Origin: Phytophthora sp. 'mugwort'
Taxonomy: Eukaryota; Oomycota; Peronosporomycetes; Peronosporales; Peronosporaceae
Reading direction: 5' to 3'
Length of the DNA: 64,000 nucleotides
Assembly: GCA_033558025.1 (NCBI GenBank)
Contig: JAUCEF010000004.1
Location: 124,001-188,000 of the forward strand
A program made the position numbers and the translations under genes. Position 1 is the first letter of the stretch. Each line of letters begins with the position of its first letter. The notes beneath the pieces were generated by a model. The model saw only the letters and a program-made list of their open reading frames with translations, was not told the origin of the DNA and searched no databases. Positions 45,941 to 55,927 of the stretch are shown here, piece by piece.

Positions 45941-46860
45941 ATGACCAAGACTCGGCCTAGCAGCGGTTCGCAGGCGCCTGCAAAGCCTGTTGCCTCCAAA
46001 CAGATGCTAAGAGCTCTAAGACGTCTGGCAAAGACTCCGCTTCGAAGGGATCCACCAAAATGACATCCAAGGTGGCATCCAAGGCGCTCGAGTCGCCTGC
46101 AGAGGACCCTGAGCACCTTGTGGACTCCCGGGTCCTGAGGCGACAATGACCCCCACGACCAGCTTGTCAAGGGGTCTGACGAGGAACTGAGTCAGTCCGA
46201 CTCGCTTGGGTCGCATACACCGCTATTCATCCGGCATGGCGACGACGGCGACGCGCTCAACACGCCGGAACGTCAGGAAGTCGTGTTGGCTCACCCAAGG
46301 AGAACAAAATGTTGACCTCCAGTTAAGAACTTGGCGCTCGCTGAGGCCTCTGCCCGCGTCAAGGCTGCGAAGGCAGCAGCATCCTCGGAAGTCAGCCCTA
46401 AGAGACGGGCTGCTTCCCCGTCTCCACTCCGTGAAGAGTTGGGGAGTATCAGTTGTAAGACTGAGAGGGGCTTCTTAGCTCATCCTCCGACAAAGAGGAG
46501 AAGGGGCACTCCATTTCGAGGGGCAGTCGAAATGGAGTGCGCATCCCGGCGACCCAGTCGCCTGCCAAGAAGTATTCGTCTCCTCGCCATGAGGGACCGC
46601 CTTACGCTCTCGGGTACTTCCCTCAGAGGGATTCCATCGGAGCTGATGCCTGCTTGGATCGGCTCCAGTCACCTCGTGGGCTGCTCGGCGGGCACTCTTC
46701 CAAAAGCGCGTATGTGCGCCATCTGGTGGCCAAGCAGCCCCTGTTGCAAAAGACACGGTGTGCTGCTAGATGAGTACTCCTGGCACCGCGTCATATCCCT
46801 CTTAAAGGGTTCATGAGCTGGCGAAAAGAAGCCAGAGATCCGGTCGGGAATTCGACCTGT
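45941..46860 (+). pseudogene. gypsy gag-like N-terminal part, broken
   Basis: From ATG 45941 the plus strand gives a lysine/serine/alanine-rich start, then LALAEASARVKAAKAAASSE (about 46332), an arginine-rich stretch, and YALGYFPQRDSIGADACLDR with RGLLGGHSSKSAYVRHLVAK (about 46606-46740). Low-complexity charged starts of this kind are common in oomycete gypsy gag proteins (family knowledge, from memory). There are four or more frame changes. No polymerase follows. Confidence 0.4.
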
Positions 46861-46869
46861 GGGGCTACC

Positions 46870-47571
46870 CTTCGGTAATGTCGTCTGAAGCGGCACCATG
46901 GTGAGCAGGGTCTGGCAGCCCCGCAGCTCCGCACGCAGAAGCGAGACCAGCCCTTGGAGCCGAGACTGCGTCTCCACCGCCTGAGAGAGCCCAGGTCCAG
47001 AAGCCCAGGCCCCTTGTGAGACCACGGAAGGGGCTCCATACGAAGGAACCCCGGCTGCATACGACGCGTATGAGCCATATCGGTAAGGCTCGGAGTACGC
47101 AGGAATCGCTCCTGCCTGAGGCACAGGCCACAGGAGGTCCCGAAGGAGTTGCATCTGCCTCTAGAAATAGTGCACGGACATCCAAAGGACATCCAGACGT
47201 CGGAAGGCCTCGTCCACGTCAGTGGTCCGACGGTCGACCCGACCTTCAAGGGCCGACAAGTCGCTTGTCAGACGGCTCAAGTCGTCATGGACCGGACCAA
47301 GGATCCGCGGAGTTCCCAGCCTGGGCGGCTGTACGCCATCACTCACTCCAAGCGCTATCGCCAGCCCAAGGACTCGACGAGGGAGAGCGAAGTCCTCAGC
47401 TGCTCGAGGTGGAGCCGAAGGCGGCACACCTGACCCGGAACCGGACCGTATGGGCGGTGACTCGTACTCATATCCATACTCGTACGGGCGCTCCACCGCC
47501 TCTCCTCGACCGTAATGGAGATACCCACTACCATGTGGACCGTGTGCTCCAGGGCTCCAGGAGCGGCGCAT
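46870..47571 (-). pseudogene. gypsy gag-like block in opposite direction
   Basis: The minus strand has two consecutive open blocks in one frame divided by a single TAG: a tyrosine/serine/proline-rich part with coiled-coil residues (LTSDLSALEGRVDRRTTDVD, 47571-47161), then SEPYRYGSYASYAAGVPSYG and ETQSRLQGLVSLLRAELRGC (47154 to about 46870). Its coding look is on the strand opposite to 45941-46860, so an internal inversion or two elements is implied. Assignment to gag is inference. Confidence 0.35.
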
Positions 47572-47768
47572 TCACGGGAAGCGCCGGCTCCGCGTGTAGT
47601 GGAAGGGGTACTCAGAGGCTGAGAGCTCGTGGGAGCCGATTGAACTGCTCCCAGGCTGACAGCTCGACGGCTGTCGCAATCTGGGAACAGAACCGGCGAC
47701 GGCTTCGTAATTAGCTCAGGCTTTCTTGCCCGAACGGGTGTGGTCGCGGAACTATGACCATACCCGCG

Positions 47769-47797
47769 CGGTATTAGATACTGCGTACCTAATACCG
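47769..47797. repeat. perfect 9-base inverted repeat
   Basis: CGGTATTAG (47769-47777) and CTAATACCG (47789-47797) flank an 11-base loop. It sits between gypsy and MULE debris and may be part of a terminal repeat. Confidence 0.6.
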
Positions 47798-47974
47798 ATC
47801 TAAACTGATCGAAAAGCTCTAATGTGAATTACCCATTTTACATTTTAATGAATCTGACCTAAAAATAGTTTTAAATAGCACCCGATATTTTATCATTGAA
47901 TACGTAGTTCAAGTCGCTTTAGTATAAATTCTCAGCCTTTTAAACAGTTACACGTTTAGAATCCTTGCGTCGTT

Positions 47975-48950
47975 CGTCATTCTGCAATGGAGCACAACGG
48001 CTACAATTTCTAATGCCAGATCAAGGAGGAGGATACCAACACTGCGTACTGGATCGGCACTCGCCGCCGAGGTGGCTGCAAGGCTCGGCTGATCGTGTGG
48101 GACGGGGAGATCCGAGGCCGCAACAACCACACCTGCGATGTGGAGGCGCCGCCAGAAGCCATCGACGGCGTCGGGAAATCCGAGCCACCCTTCAGGCAGC
48201 CTGCCTGTCCAACCTGTATGTTCTTCCCGACATGGTGTATGAGCAAGTCATGGCTAGTATGCGGAAAGCCTACCCTGGAGCTACTCTCAGCACCGTCGGC
48301 AGGCAGCCTGGAATCTCCGTCATTAAGTACACTAGAGCGCAAGGCACAGGACACGATACCCTTCGCGCCTTCGAGAGCGCCCCGCTGGGCTATGTGGCTC
48401 AAAATGACGTTCGGCCGTTTCTCCAGTTCAATATGGTCAACACCATTGGGTGTAACAATGATATCTTGGGTTTGGTCATCCTGACCGCATTTGCTTGCTG
48501 CGCTATTCAGGCACCGCCTTCTTCATTGACGGGACGTTCAAAATGGTGCCAAGCCTTTTTCACAAGTGCCTCGTCGTGATGGTATGCGACATTGGGTAGA
48601 CCTTTACGTTCCGTGTGTGTACATGCTCATGGGCCCCAAACCGCAAGAGCGTACTGGAATGTGCTTAACTACCATGTCATTCAGACAGGTCGATTACTGG
48701 AGCCATCATCCGTGACGGGTGACTTCGATCGTGCTCTCATGAACGCAATTACCGATCAATTTTCCTCGTCAAGTTTGTCGGGTGTCTATTCCATTGGAAA
48801 CATGAATAAGCGCAAAATGGTTTCCCTGCGAATCCCCGTAGAACATATGAAGCGGTGCTTCAACTTGTCTCTCCCTACAGAACTTACCATGGCTAGTGGT
48901 AGGTTCCTAGTAGGACAATTCCCCCACATTAAACAGTTTAAGTCTCCGGA
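47975..48950 (+). pseudogene. MULE-type transposase with FLYWCH-like N-terminus, broken
   Basis: The first block (about 48040-48160) has the YW..CKARL.. and N-H-x-C pattern of a FLYWCH-type finger. Next come VLPDMVYEQVMASMRKAYPG and VAQNDVRPFLQFNM (48210-48440), FFIDGTFKMVPS (about 48510) with the first catalytic aspartate, and LEPSSVTGDFDRALMNAITD (about 48698-48757) with the second aspartate. These are standard MULE domain landmarks in oomycetes. Stops and frame changes between blocks make it a relic. Confidence 0.65.
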
Positions 48951-48977
48951 TCTATTCTTGTATAAGTATTCCTTCTG

Positions 48978-49530
48978 TTTGTCCTATGTCTCTGCCATGG
49001 CATCAAGGGCACGGCTGATTACGGAATTCAGCCTGGAGTGTATATAAGACTCCACTTGTTTCCGCACGGAAGTAGTCTCAATCCGAGCATCTCCCCTAGT
49101 TAGAGCCGAAGGCGGGTTGCTCCCTCGAAAAGTAAGCGGCACCCGTGGATGGCGTAATCTATTCAGGTAGAACGGGGTATACCCGGTCGATGCGTGAACC
49201 ACACTGTTGAGTGCGAACTCAACTACTGACAGCCGTTCTGACTATGTGCGAGGAGACTCCGAGCAGATACTGCGAAGAGTGCCTTCAAGCACTCAGTTGA
49301 CACGCTCCGCCTGCCCGCCCGTTTAAGAATGATCGGCAGTGAACATGTGCAGCCTCGTTCCAAGTAGTTGGAACAGCGTTCGCCAAAACGCAGCTCTAAA
49401 CCGCGGGTCACAATCCCAGACAATCGTCTCCGGCAGACCATGATGGCCGAACAGCTTCACAGCCTGTTTCCCGGTCACTGTCCCTTTGACGGAGCCAGAG
49501 GAACCATCTTGCTCAGACGGCACACGAACA
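48978..49530 (-). pseudogene. gypsy integrase fragment
   Basis: On the minus strand, LPETIVWDCDPRFRAAFWRT and LGTRLHMFTADHS (about 49430-49323) are followed by GGQAERVN-like residues. After a frame change comes VHASTGYTPFYLNRLRHPRV (about 49199-49140). This is the core and C-terminal linker of Ty3/gypsy integrase; WDCDPRF covers the second catalytic Asp. It is isolated, truncated at both ends and inactive. Confidence 0.8.
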
Positions 49531-49840
49531 ACAAGATGCTTATGTTTCAGTGGCCGTCCGCAGGAAGGCCAAAAATGAAGTCCAGAAGTAGTGGTTTACA
49601 GTACACAATCGGGGCTGTTTGTTATAATTCCATCTGGATGTACTAAAACAATGTTTAACCCATGAATTAGCAAACGGATAACACCCTATATAATTTAGGC
49701 AGCCCCTGTCGATAGCCAATATGGAAAGAGACATAGTTTTTGTTCTCAAAAGGTCCTGATAACGGAATATGTAAAGGTGCATAATTTAGTGAATATAAGA
49801 TACAATATGTTGCCCATATGAAGTTATCCAAAGATATAAA
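49531..49840. other. AT-rich spacer at the left edge of the viral remnant
   Basis: Base composition shifts from about 50 percent GC to AT-rich near 49600. No gene is visible; this is probably the left non-coding end of the viral insertion. Confidence 0.45.
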
Positions 49841-50246
49841 ATATAATGAAAGGATTCATATATATAAGATTTCGAAAAAAGACGATTCTATCGTCTTCAT
49901 GGGGAGCTCAACCAAACCACAACAGCAATACTGAAATGATGTTAGAGGTAATTACACCGCATAGTTAAGAACTGGCAAGTCGTTTCGTACAATTTATGAA
50001 CATTTTAAAAACGGTGGGGTCGATAGTTTTGATATAAATTTGATTAGCGAGCATGAGATCACAAAAAGTATCGATATCTATGAGCATAAGCAAGTGGCTA
50101 TAAAAAATACCAAATGCATAAACAACTGCGAGCATTCATTTCGAATTGGGGATGAGAAGCTCAATAACCTCCCAGAAAAGAAAACCCGAGAGAAGAAAAG
50201 ATTCAATGTGAATGCGGCTCGATATATAGTCGATACAATAAGGTAA
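49841..50246 (+). pseudogene. GIY-YIG nuclease-like gene 1, broken
   Basis: An N-terminal piece with IYKISKKDDSIVFMGSSTKP (about 49860-49920) matches the GIY..YIG core as seen in gene 2; the second motif reads FMGS instead of YIGS. After a frame change comes FINLISEHEITK-like residues (DINLISEHEITKSIDIYEHK, about 50029-50085), then KCIN and a basic C-terminus open from 50040 to 50246. Such nucleases are common passengers of PLVs and giant viruses. It is broken by at least two frameshifts. Confidence 0.55.
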
Positions 50247-50441
50247 GCATTTAATGACAAAGAAGCACCAAAATTATTTAACTCGACGTGATTAAACTAA
50301 CAATTCTGAATTTCATGATAATTTATGAATTTCAGAAATATAAACCTTTATGAATTTCACAGGATTCCTCTGAATTTCATAATTATATTATTTTTTCTAA
50401 AAATATTAAGAGCCTATATATAGATAGACCGAACTGATAAC

Positions 50442-50710
50442 ATGTCGAGCGAAGTAACTTTTGGAAAATTCAAGGGCACCAAAATCGAAGAAGTATATAC
50501 TTCTGATCCTGGTTATTATCGATGGATATTCAACCAACCCAGTCTAAATATTAGTGAGGAAATCAAGATATTCCTCCACTCGAAGTTTCTTAACGATGAC
50601 AACTCATATATGCTGACTTGGGGCAAATATCGCGGTAAGTCCCTCAAGCAGATTAGTCGAAGGGATTCGACTATATCGATTGGCTTCGTAAGAGTCAATT
50701 TGTTATTTAG
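50442..50710 (+). pseudogene. protein with two ExoX-like C-terminal modules
   Basis: ATG 50442 follows a TATA-like CTATATATAG (50414-50423). The first module reads TFGKFKGTKIEEVYTSDPGY with RWIFNQ; the second reads TWGKYRGKSLKQISRRDS. Both fit the small GKYKG..DP.Y..W module often fused to exonucleases and present alone in large DNA viruses. A one-base shift near 50660 diverts the frame before the expected DWLRKSQF end at about 50710. The role is unknown; nucleic-acid binding is a guess. Confidence 0.5.
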
Positions 50711-50762
50711 AAGTGTCCTAACCTACTTCAAGAATTGAACTAAGCTATTGAGTTTTTTTTTC

Positions 50763-52508
50763 CTAAGCGGTGGTAAAATCGATTACTTCCCCTGTAAGAC
50801 GATCATAGCCTAGCTCCTGCTCGCTCACCACAAGGACAAACGTATTGGTGCCCTGGCATCCAGCATTCGTGCCCTGGACCTGAATCGCCTGCGGAACATC
50901 ACGCTCCGTTAGGCGGCTAACGTCAGCAATGAGAATGCGGTTAGTCAGCGACCATGCCTGGTAATCAAGAAGACCATTTACGAGTCAGGAGTCAGATCAC
51001 CGCTAATTGAAGCGATTTTCGCAATCTCGTTTGTGAAGTGAAGAAAATCATAGTCATGACTGATGTCGAAGGTTTGGTGGGAGCCAATGCGAGCATTGAA
51101 GTTGCGGATACTCGAACCAGGGTGAAGCGTCCAGGGAGCCGAATCAAAACGACTTTGAAACTCCTGTACAGCAGCAGAAGCGAAATTACCAGTCTGCTCG
51201 GCGAAAAGGAGGAGAATGACAAATTGAGCATTCTTAACAGAAGCTGTTAACTGTAGATCGAAAGCAGCATTGTTTTGAGTCGATTACATTCCTATACCAG
51301 CTCGCTGATAAAACCATTGTGCGTAGCAATCATTGTATCGAACTTTCTTCATTGGCTTTTGAGATGATCGCTTGAGGGTTCTCAATATGTACAAATGGAA
51401 CGTATAAACGAGAAGTGGTGAAAGGCATATACGTACCATCAATTGAAGGTTCAAGGGCATTGACGCAGCACCCCAAGAAATACTGAACCCGGCAGAAGCA
51501 GCAAGGACACCAGCCATGGGATTACCTGTCGATGATGCAGAAACCATCACCGGACAGGTATTGCCACTTGCGAGAGTGGTGCTGGTAAGAGACATACGCT
51601 TCGATGCGTCGACAGCAATAGTGGCAGTACCTTGGTTGACACAGAAGCGTAGGCGGATCTGAGGGTTCGGTATGAGGTCTAACTCCTTGAAAATAGGATG
51701 CAGATCATTTAGCTTGACCTTGAGCATGTAGTTCCACGTTCCCATGATCGCTTTAGCAGTAGCAGCACCAGCTACCAAGGCACCACGCGCCAATTGATTT
51801 GAGATTGTAGTAGAAGTTGCAGCCGCACCAAGTGAAGGCCACGACGTGGAGAAATCAGATCCAGCGTTAGGAGGGTTCGACAACAGATGCTTTACAACAC
51901 CATCATTAACGATAAAAGCACCACCAGATGGGTCAGTAGTAGCAAACGAAGATGAGAAGGCAGTAGTATTAGTGTAACCATCTCCCGTAGTAGATGATGT
52001 AGCAGAACTCTACAAAGTTGACTGAGCGGCATCCGGATAACGGAACGACTCAGCTCCATGCTTCTCAACAAATCCTAGACTGTAGCTTGTCTGAACTCGG
52101 ATATTGTTCCAAAACAGCTTGTAGTCAGCCATACTCACAACAGTTTTCCCGTTGAGTTCAAGCGACATGCTATCGATTACATTCCAGTTACCGAATATGA
52201 GAGTAGAACAGAAGCGGTTAGCTGGTAGAGTCTGGGCATACTACCGTTCTTCATTGAGACCTTGTACGGTAGCACGATGTAGGTATCGCGAAGACAAGCG
52301 AATCCTTCACTCCCATTCAGCCGGGCAGGAGCATCAATAGTAATTACACCATTCTGATACGATCCTTGATTGAGCTCGATTACGAAGGGTACTCGCTTAC
52401 CGGAAGATACCTTGATCTCCGGGTCGCTCTTGAGCGAGCTCTGGTACAAATATTGGTCGTATAGTTGAGTTTCGCCCATCGCTGAATCTATATGGATTAC
52501 TTCCATCA
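50763..52508 (-). pseudogene. PLV major capsid protein (double jelly roll), broken
   Basis: From ATG 52508 on the minus strand the blocks read, in order, QLYDQYLYQSSLKSDPEIKV, LNGSEGFACLRDTYIVLPYK (52509-52240), then in a second frame MSLELNGKTVVSMADYKLFW (about 52165-52106). The long block 51883-51440 includes MLKVKLNDLHPIFKELDLIP and PQIRLRFCVNQGTATIAVDA. A C-terminal region with NARIGSHQTFDISHDYDF follows (about 51110-51040) and the stop is at 50763-50765. Length of about 580 codons and the KLNDLHPIFKEL block are what I know from PLV capsids. At least four frameshifts or stops occur. The protein would form the pseudohexameric capsomers. Confidence 0.75.
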
Positions 52509-52520
52509 AAATTAAATATT

Positions 52521-52899
52521 ATGGCTCATTCCATTAAGCTAATCACAAGCGATCATGATCTTATTGAACTTGCGGATCGATTAGAAGTCCGTCTGGATAA
52601 TATTCGAATCGAGTGAAATATCGAAACCGATCCGAAAGGAAGGTACGTACTTGGTCTTATTGAGGCCTCCTAACCTTGATGTAGGACACTGGTAAGCGGT
52701 ACACGATGGCGAATTTTTCGACTCGATGGGCAAAGCAGCTCCGACAAAGTATGGAATCGGTAGATACAACCCTGAACAATATCAAGGAGCAAACGGTAAT
52801 TATTGTGGTATATGGTGCATGCTTTGGGTATACTGCAAACAAAAAAATAAAATGCATTTATTAGATCGATTCGAAGACCTAAATTTAATCATTCTTTAA
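52521..52899 (+). pseudogene. adenovirus-type cysteine maturation protease, broken
   Basis: ATG 52521 lies only 12 bases from the divergent capsid start. After a frameshift near 52610 the frame reads LLRPPNLDVGHW, where the histidine is the expected catalytic residue; an in-frame TAA follows immediately. Then come AVHDGEFFDSMGKAAPTKYG, an EQYQG segment with the oxyanion glutamine, and NYCGIWCMLW with the catalytic cysteine. His, Asp, Gln and Cys order and spacing match the Polinton/adenovirus protease family (C5/Ulp1-like). At about 125 codons it is short for the family. It would cleave capsid precursors. Confidence 0.7.
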
Positions 52900-52921
52900 A
52901 TAAAATCAGTCATGAAATATA

Positions 52922-53674
52922 ATGATGGCGTTCAGAGAGTTACCAGTTTTATCGTCAATCCCAGAGGCAAAGCTTAAGAGGGCATTTAAATCTAGTACCC
53001 TTTCATTGACTAAGGATAAGTTGCGTGGTTCTGGTGCTACGCTCCATCTTCATCCTGAATCGTATGCTAAAGCTCTTCGAGCTCACAAATCAGGTAAAGG
53101 AACGCGTTTGGCAATACGAATAAAGAGATTGGATATCCTTTCAAGCATATGAAAGTATGCATGGAGCCAGTATTTGGTCTAAGATATGGAGTGGTATTAA
53201 AAAGGCATTCAATGTTGCTAATGACTCTGGCATTCTTAGTGGAGCAGCAGATGCTGCTGTTCCCGCTCTCGCAACTGCACTCGGTGCTCCCCAGGGCGCT
53301 ATTCCAGCGAGAGCTGCTATCCGTTCCATGATGGGTATCGGAGTTGCTTATGACGATAAGGAAGGAGGACGTCTGACCATAAGTGATATTAAGAAGGAGC
53401 CAAACGTGCTCTTGCTTATACTAAACGAAAAGGAGTTCTAACCGATGCGGTCGATGCTGGAGAGAAGTTTTTTCCTTTTCACAGCCACCAAGCCTGAACA
53501 TGAGGAATTAATCAAATCGATTCGAGGTGAGGTTCGTCGTCTATGGAGTTGGTGTTGCCAAGCCAAAAAAAGTCAAAGAGATTCATAAAGGGTTCCCAAG
53601 AAGCACGCGATCATATGGCTAAGCTCCGTGCAATGAAGAAGAAGCCTATGCAAGCGGGGAGCTTTACATTTTAA
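52922..53674 (+). pseudogene. small virion protein (pVI/pX-like candidate), broken
   Basis: The N-terminal block from 52922 has LSLTKDKLRGSGATLHLHPE. A second frame (53157-53441) begins with GASIWSKIWSGIKKAFNVA, an amphipathic helix, followed by an Ala/Pro-rich stretch (SGAADAAVPALATALGAPQG). A basic C-terminal tail (about 53480-53670) contains KSIRGEVRR. Adenovirus-like minor virion proteins with amphipathic helices are common next to the protease in PLVs; equivalence here is inference. The stop at 53672-53674 overlaps the converging minor capsid gene by 11 bases. Confidence 0.5.
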
Positions 53675-54613
53675 CTTCCGCCTCATTACGCTCAAAAACG
53701 ACACAAGCAATGACTTTATTTTTTTGGTTAAAGCAAAAGCATGATCGAGACCGAAGTATCTCGAAACTTAACCTTCCGATCAGTCAGTCTGGTTGTAAAT
53801 GGAGATCGTAATCCTCGTACGAGCACCGTTGTGACAGTTCATCCAGGAATATTGACTCGGTTTGCAACTAAATAGCTGTCCAACCGATGCATCACCTCGA
53901 TCGAATGCACTCAATATCGCCACTCGCAACGTATTCACTCTTAATTAGATCGCATGGTACGATGTATGAACACGTAGGGTGGGTCTGAGGGATCGTGTTC
54001 GAAAGCTGAGCGCTTGCAACCGTTGCATGGGACGATGGATATGTTCCAACAGTAAATCCAACAACCTTTCAAAACTCAGCACTATCGATGATCAGGCGCG
54101 GAACGCGCGTAGTAGTAGGCAAACCAGCACCGCCGGAGCTATATAGACCAGTAGTAGGTCTCGTCCAGGTACCTTCAACGGTAGGTAGAGTCGTTGGGGT
54201 AGCGCTGAAAAATCAAACTGAGCAGCCTAATATACGCTATTTTCCGATAATTGGATGTAAAGACATTATTTCCAGATACATCAATGAGATAGGCACCAGC
54301 ATCAACGAGAGCAGTCTGGATGCTTTGATTGATATTGGCATACATGTAAATACCATCCGAGAGATTGATACTCGCAATGGATGTTGTAGCACCCGTCGGT
54401 ACTTCGATTTCAAAAGTGTTGTTCCAGAAAGGGGTCGCATCGATATTGTATTCGGAATTGTACATGCTGACCGATTGAACGACGCAAACAACATCGCGAA
54501 AATCGGCAGCAGAACCCGGGAAACTGTATCGCCAAGTTGGGTTGTACCCATCTTGAACGAGGTTCGTGGAATCGAGCTTGATAAAACTCGCACACACTGT
54601 AAGCAATATTCAT
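53664..54613 (-). pseudogene. PLV minor capsid (penton-like) protein, broken
   Basis: The longest block (54606-54175) reads KLDSTNLVQDGYNPTWRYSF and later NTFEIEVPTGATTSIASINL, a jelly-roll-like strand pattern. A second frame (about 54175-53940) has TGLYSSGGAGLPTTTRVP, then KVVGFTVGTYPSS, the GF..GTYP motif I know from PLV and virophage minor capsids, and IVPCDLIKSEYVASGD. A stop is at 53664-53666. It would form the pentameric vertices. At least three frame changes occur. Confidence 0.7.
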
Positions 54614-54668
54614 CAGATCATATTTTTTAAGCGATAAGCGCTAATAAATATAGTAACTTTATATAGGT

Positions 54669-55203
54669 ATGATTGGATGTGTATATAAGATTGTCAATGC
54701 AGATGAGACCATCGTGTAAATTGGCTCGACTACACAGTATCTTTCCACTCGTTGATCTGAACATAAAAATAAATATAAACGCTGGATCGATGAACGAGTA
54801 GGTTGCTCAATTTACCAATACTTCGAATCCCACGGTATTGGAAACTTTCAAATTGAAAAGATCGGTGAGCATGAAATCACTAACCGGCGACAGTTGTGTG
54901 AGTTTGAGCAATCTATTAGTAATTGATAGAACCCAATGCACGGTTAATTTCCAAAGGGCGTATCAGACAGAAGATCAGTTTCAAGAACAAAAGCGTGCCC
55001 ACAACCGACTCCAATATGAGAATAACAGAGAGCAGCGCATTGAGTTTCAGAAGCGGTACTACAATGATAATAAAGAAGCTATCAAACAAAGAATGTCGAA
55101 GAGACTGGAATGTGAATGTGGTCGCAATGTCAGGTGGATTGAGAGAAATAAGCATTACGCAACGCGGAAGCATCGACGCTGGCTTACCGATCAACAAGTT
55201 TAA
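54669..55203 (+). pseudogene. GIY-YIG nuclease gene 2, broken
   Basis: ATG 54669 starts MIGCVYKIVNADETIV, followed by a TAA in place of the tyrosine of YIGS, then IGSTTQYLSTR (the YIG half), a QYFESHGIGNFQIEKIGEHE block (about 54817-54876) and CEFEQSI. After a frame change a basic helix-rich tail (REQRIEFQKRYYNDNKEAIK) and a C-x-C..H segment (ECECGRNVRWIERNKHYATR) end at 55203. The layout (nuclease domain plus zinc-like tail) is typical of algal virus and PLV GIY-YIG proteins. The stop codon overlaps the ATPase stop on the other strand. Confidence 0.7.
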
Positions 55204-55877
55204 ACATCAGCTGGATTGATTACTTCATTAAAGTTATATCGTAGTTGACTTTTCACGCTGTCTACAAGTAAGATTTGACCTCTGCCTCGTGATATTGCTT
55301 CATTATAGGCAATCATTTTTGTTTTGTCGTCTATGCCATTTATATTGAAATCATTAGCAAGTCCCTTTTACTATTTACTCGTAGAGTAGCAACAATTTCA
55401 CTGTTCAATCGTATCATCTTATCAGTTGCAAAATAGCTGTGGCTCAAGAATATGGTACTCAACTTGAAGTGTCTTCCACGAGTATAATAGTGGAAAAAGA
55501 TATTCTTCTGGAGTAGCTTATCGTTACTGTATTCGTCTATGATAACAAGCTCAGATATATTGGAACTTAATGGTGTACGACGCACTTATTCAACGCTCCG
55601 AGGCGTATCTGGATCAGCGAAAGTAATGAAATCTTCAAGCTTGTCGCAAGGTACTCATACAGTTCTTGGTGGGGATTGCGAGCAATAATCGTTAAATGGG
55701 CGAATACGTGGGGTGCATGTTTGAGAGTGAAAAAGCATAGGTTGTTTTTCCCACCGAAAGAGGGTCCAAGGACAATCATTCTAAATAGCTTTTTAATGTC
55801 AAGCGCAGTGATATCGCCCATACAGTTGTCTTGTACTTCTTACCCAATGAAGCAGCGAAATCTGGAATAGTGCTCAT
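55200..55877 (-). pseudogene. A32-like (FtsK/HerA) DNA-packaging ATPase, broken
   Basis: From ATG 55877 the minus strand gives a short start, shifts frame, then reads FRMIVLGPSFGGKNNLCF (about 55785-55735), the Walker A region, with N in place of the usual T/S after GGK. ELVIIDEYSNDKLL (about 55550-55510) is Walker B, followed by FFHYYTRGRHFKLSTIFLSH (about 55495-55440), the A32-family sensor region, and SEIVATLRVNSKRDL. Another frame carries the end (AYNEAISRGRGQILLVDSVK) to a stop at 55200-55202. It would pump DNA into capsids. Divergent to the fibre gene. Confidence 0.72.
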
Positions 55878-55899
55878 GGTCGTGTCTTTTAATCGCTGG

Positions 55900-55911
55900 A
55901 TCTATATAGAT
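55900..55911. promoter_or_regulatory. palindromic TATA-like box between two divergent viral genes
   Basis: ATCTATATAGAT is a perfect 12-base palindrome halfway between the ATPase start (55877, minus) and the fibre-like start (55928, plus). Related TATATAG motifs precede the genes at 50442 and 54669. It may be a viral bidirectional promoter. Confidence 0.5.
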
Positions 55912-55927
55912 TGAGATAAAAACAAAC

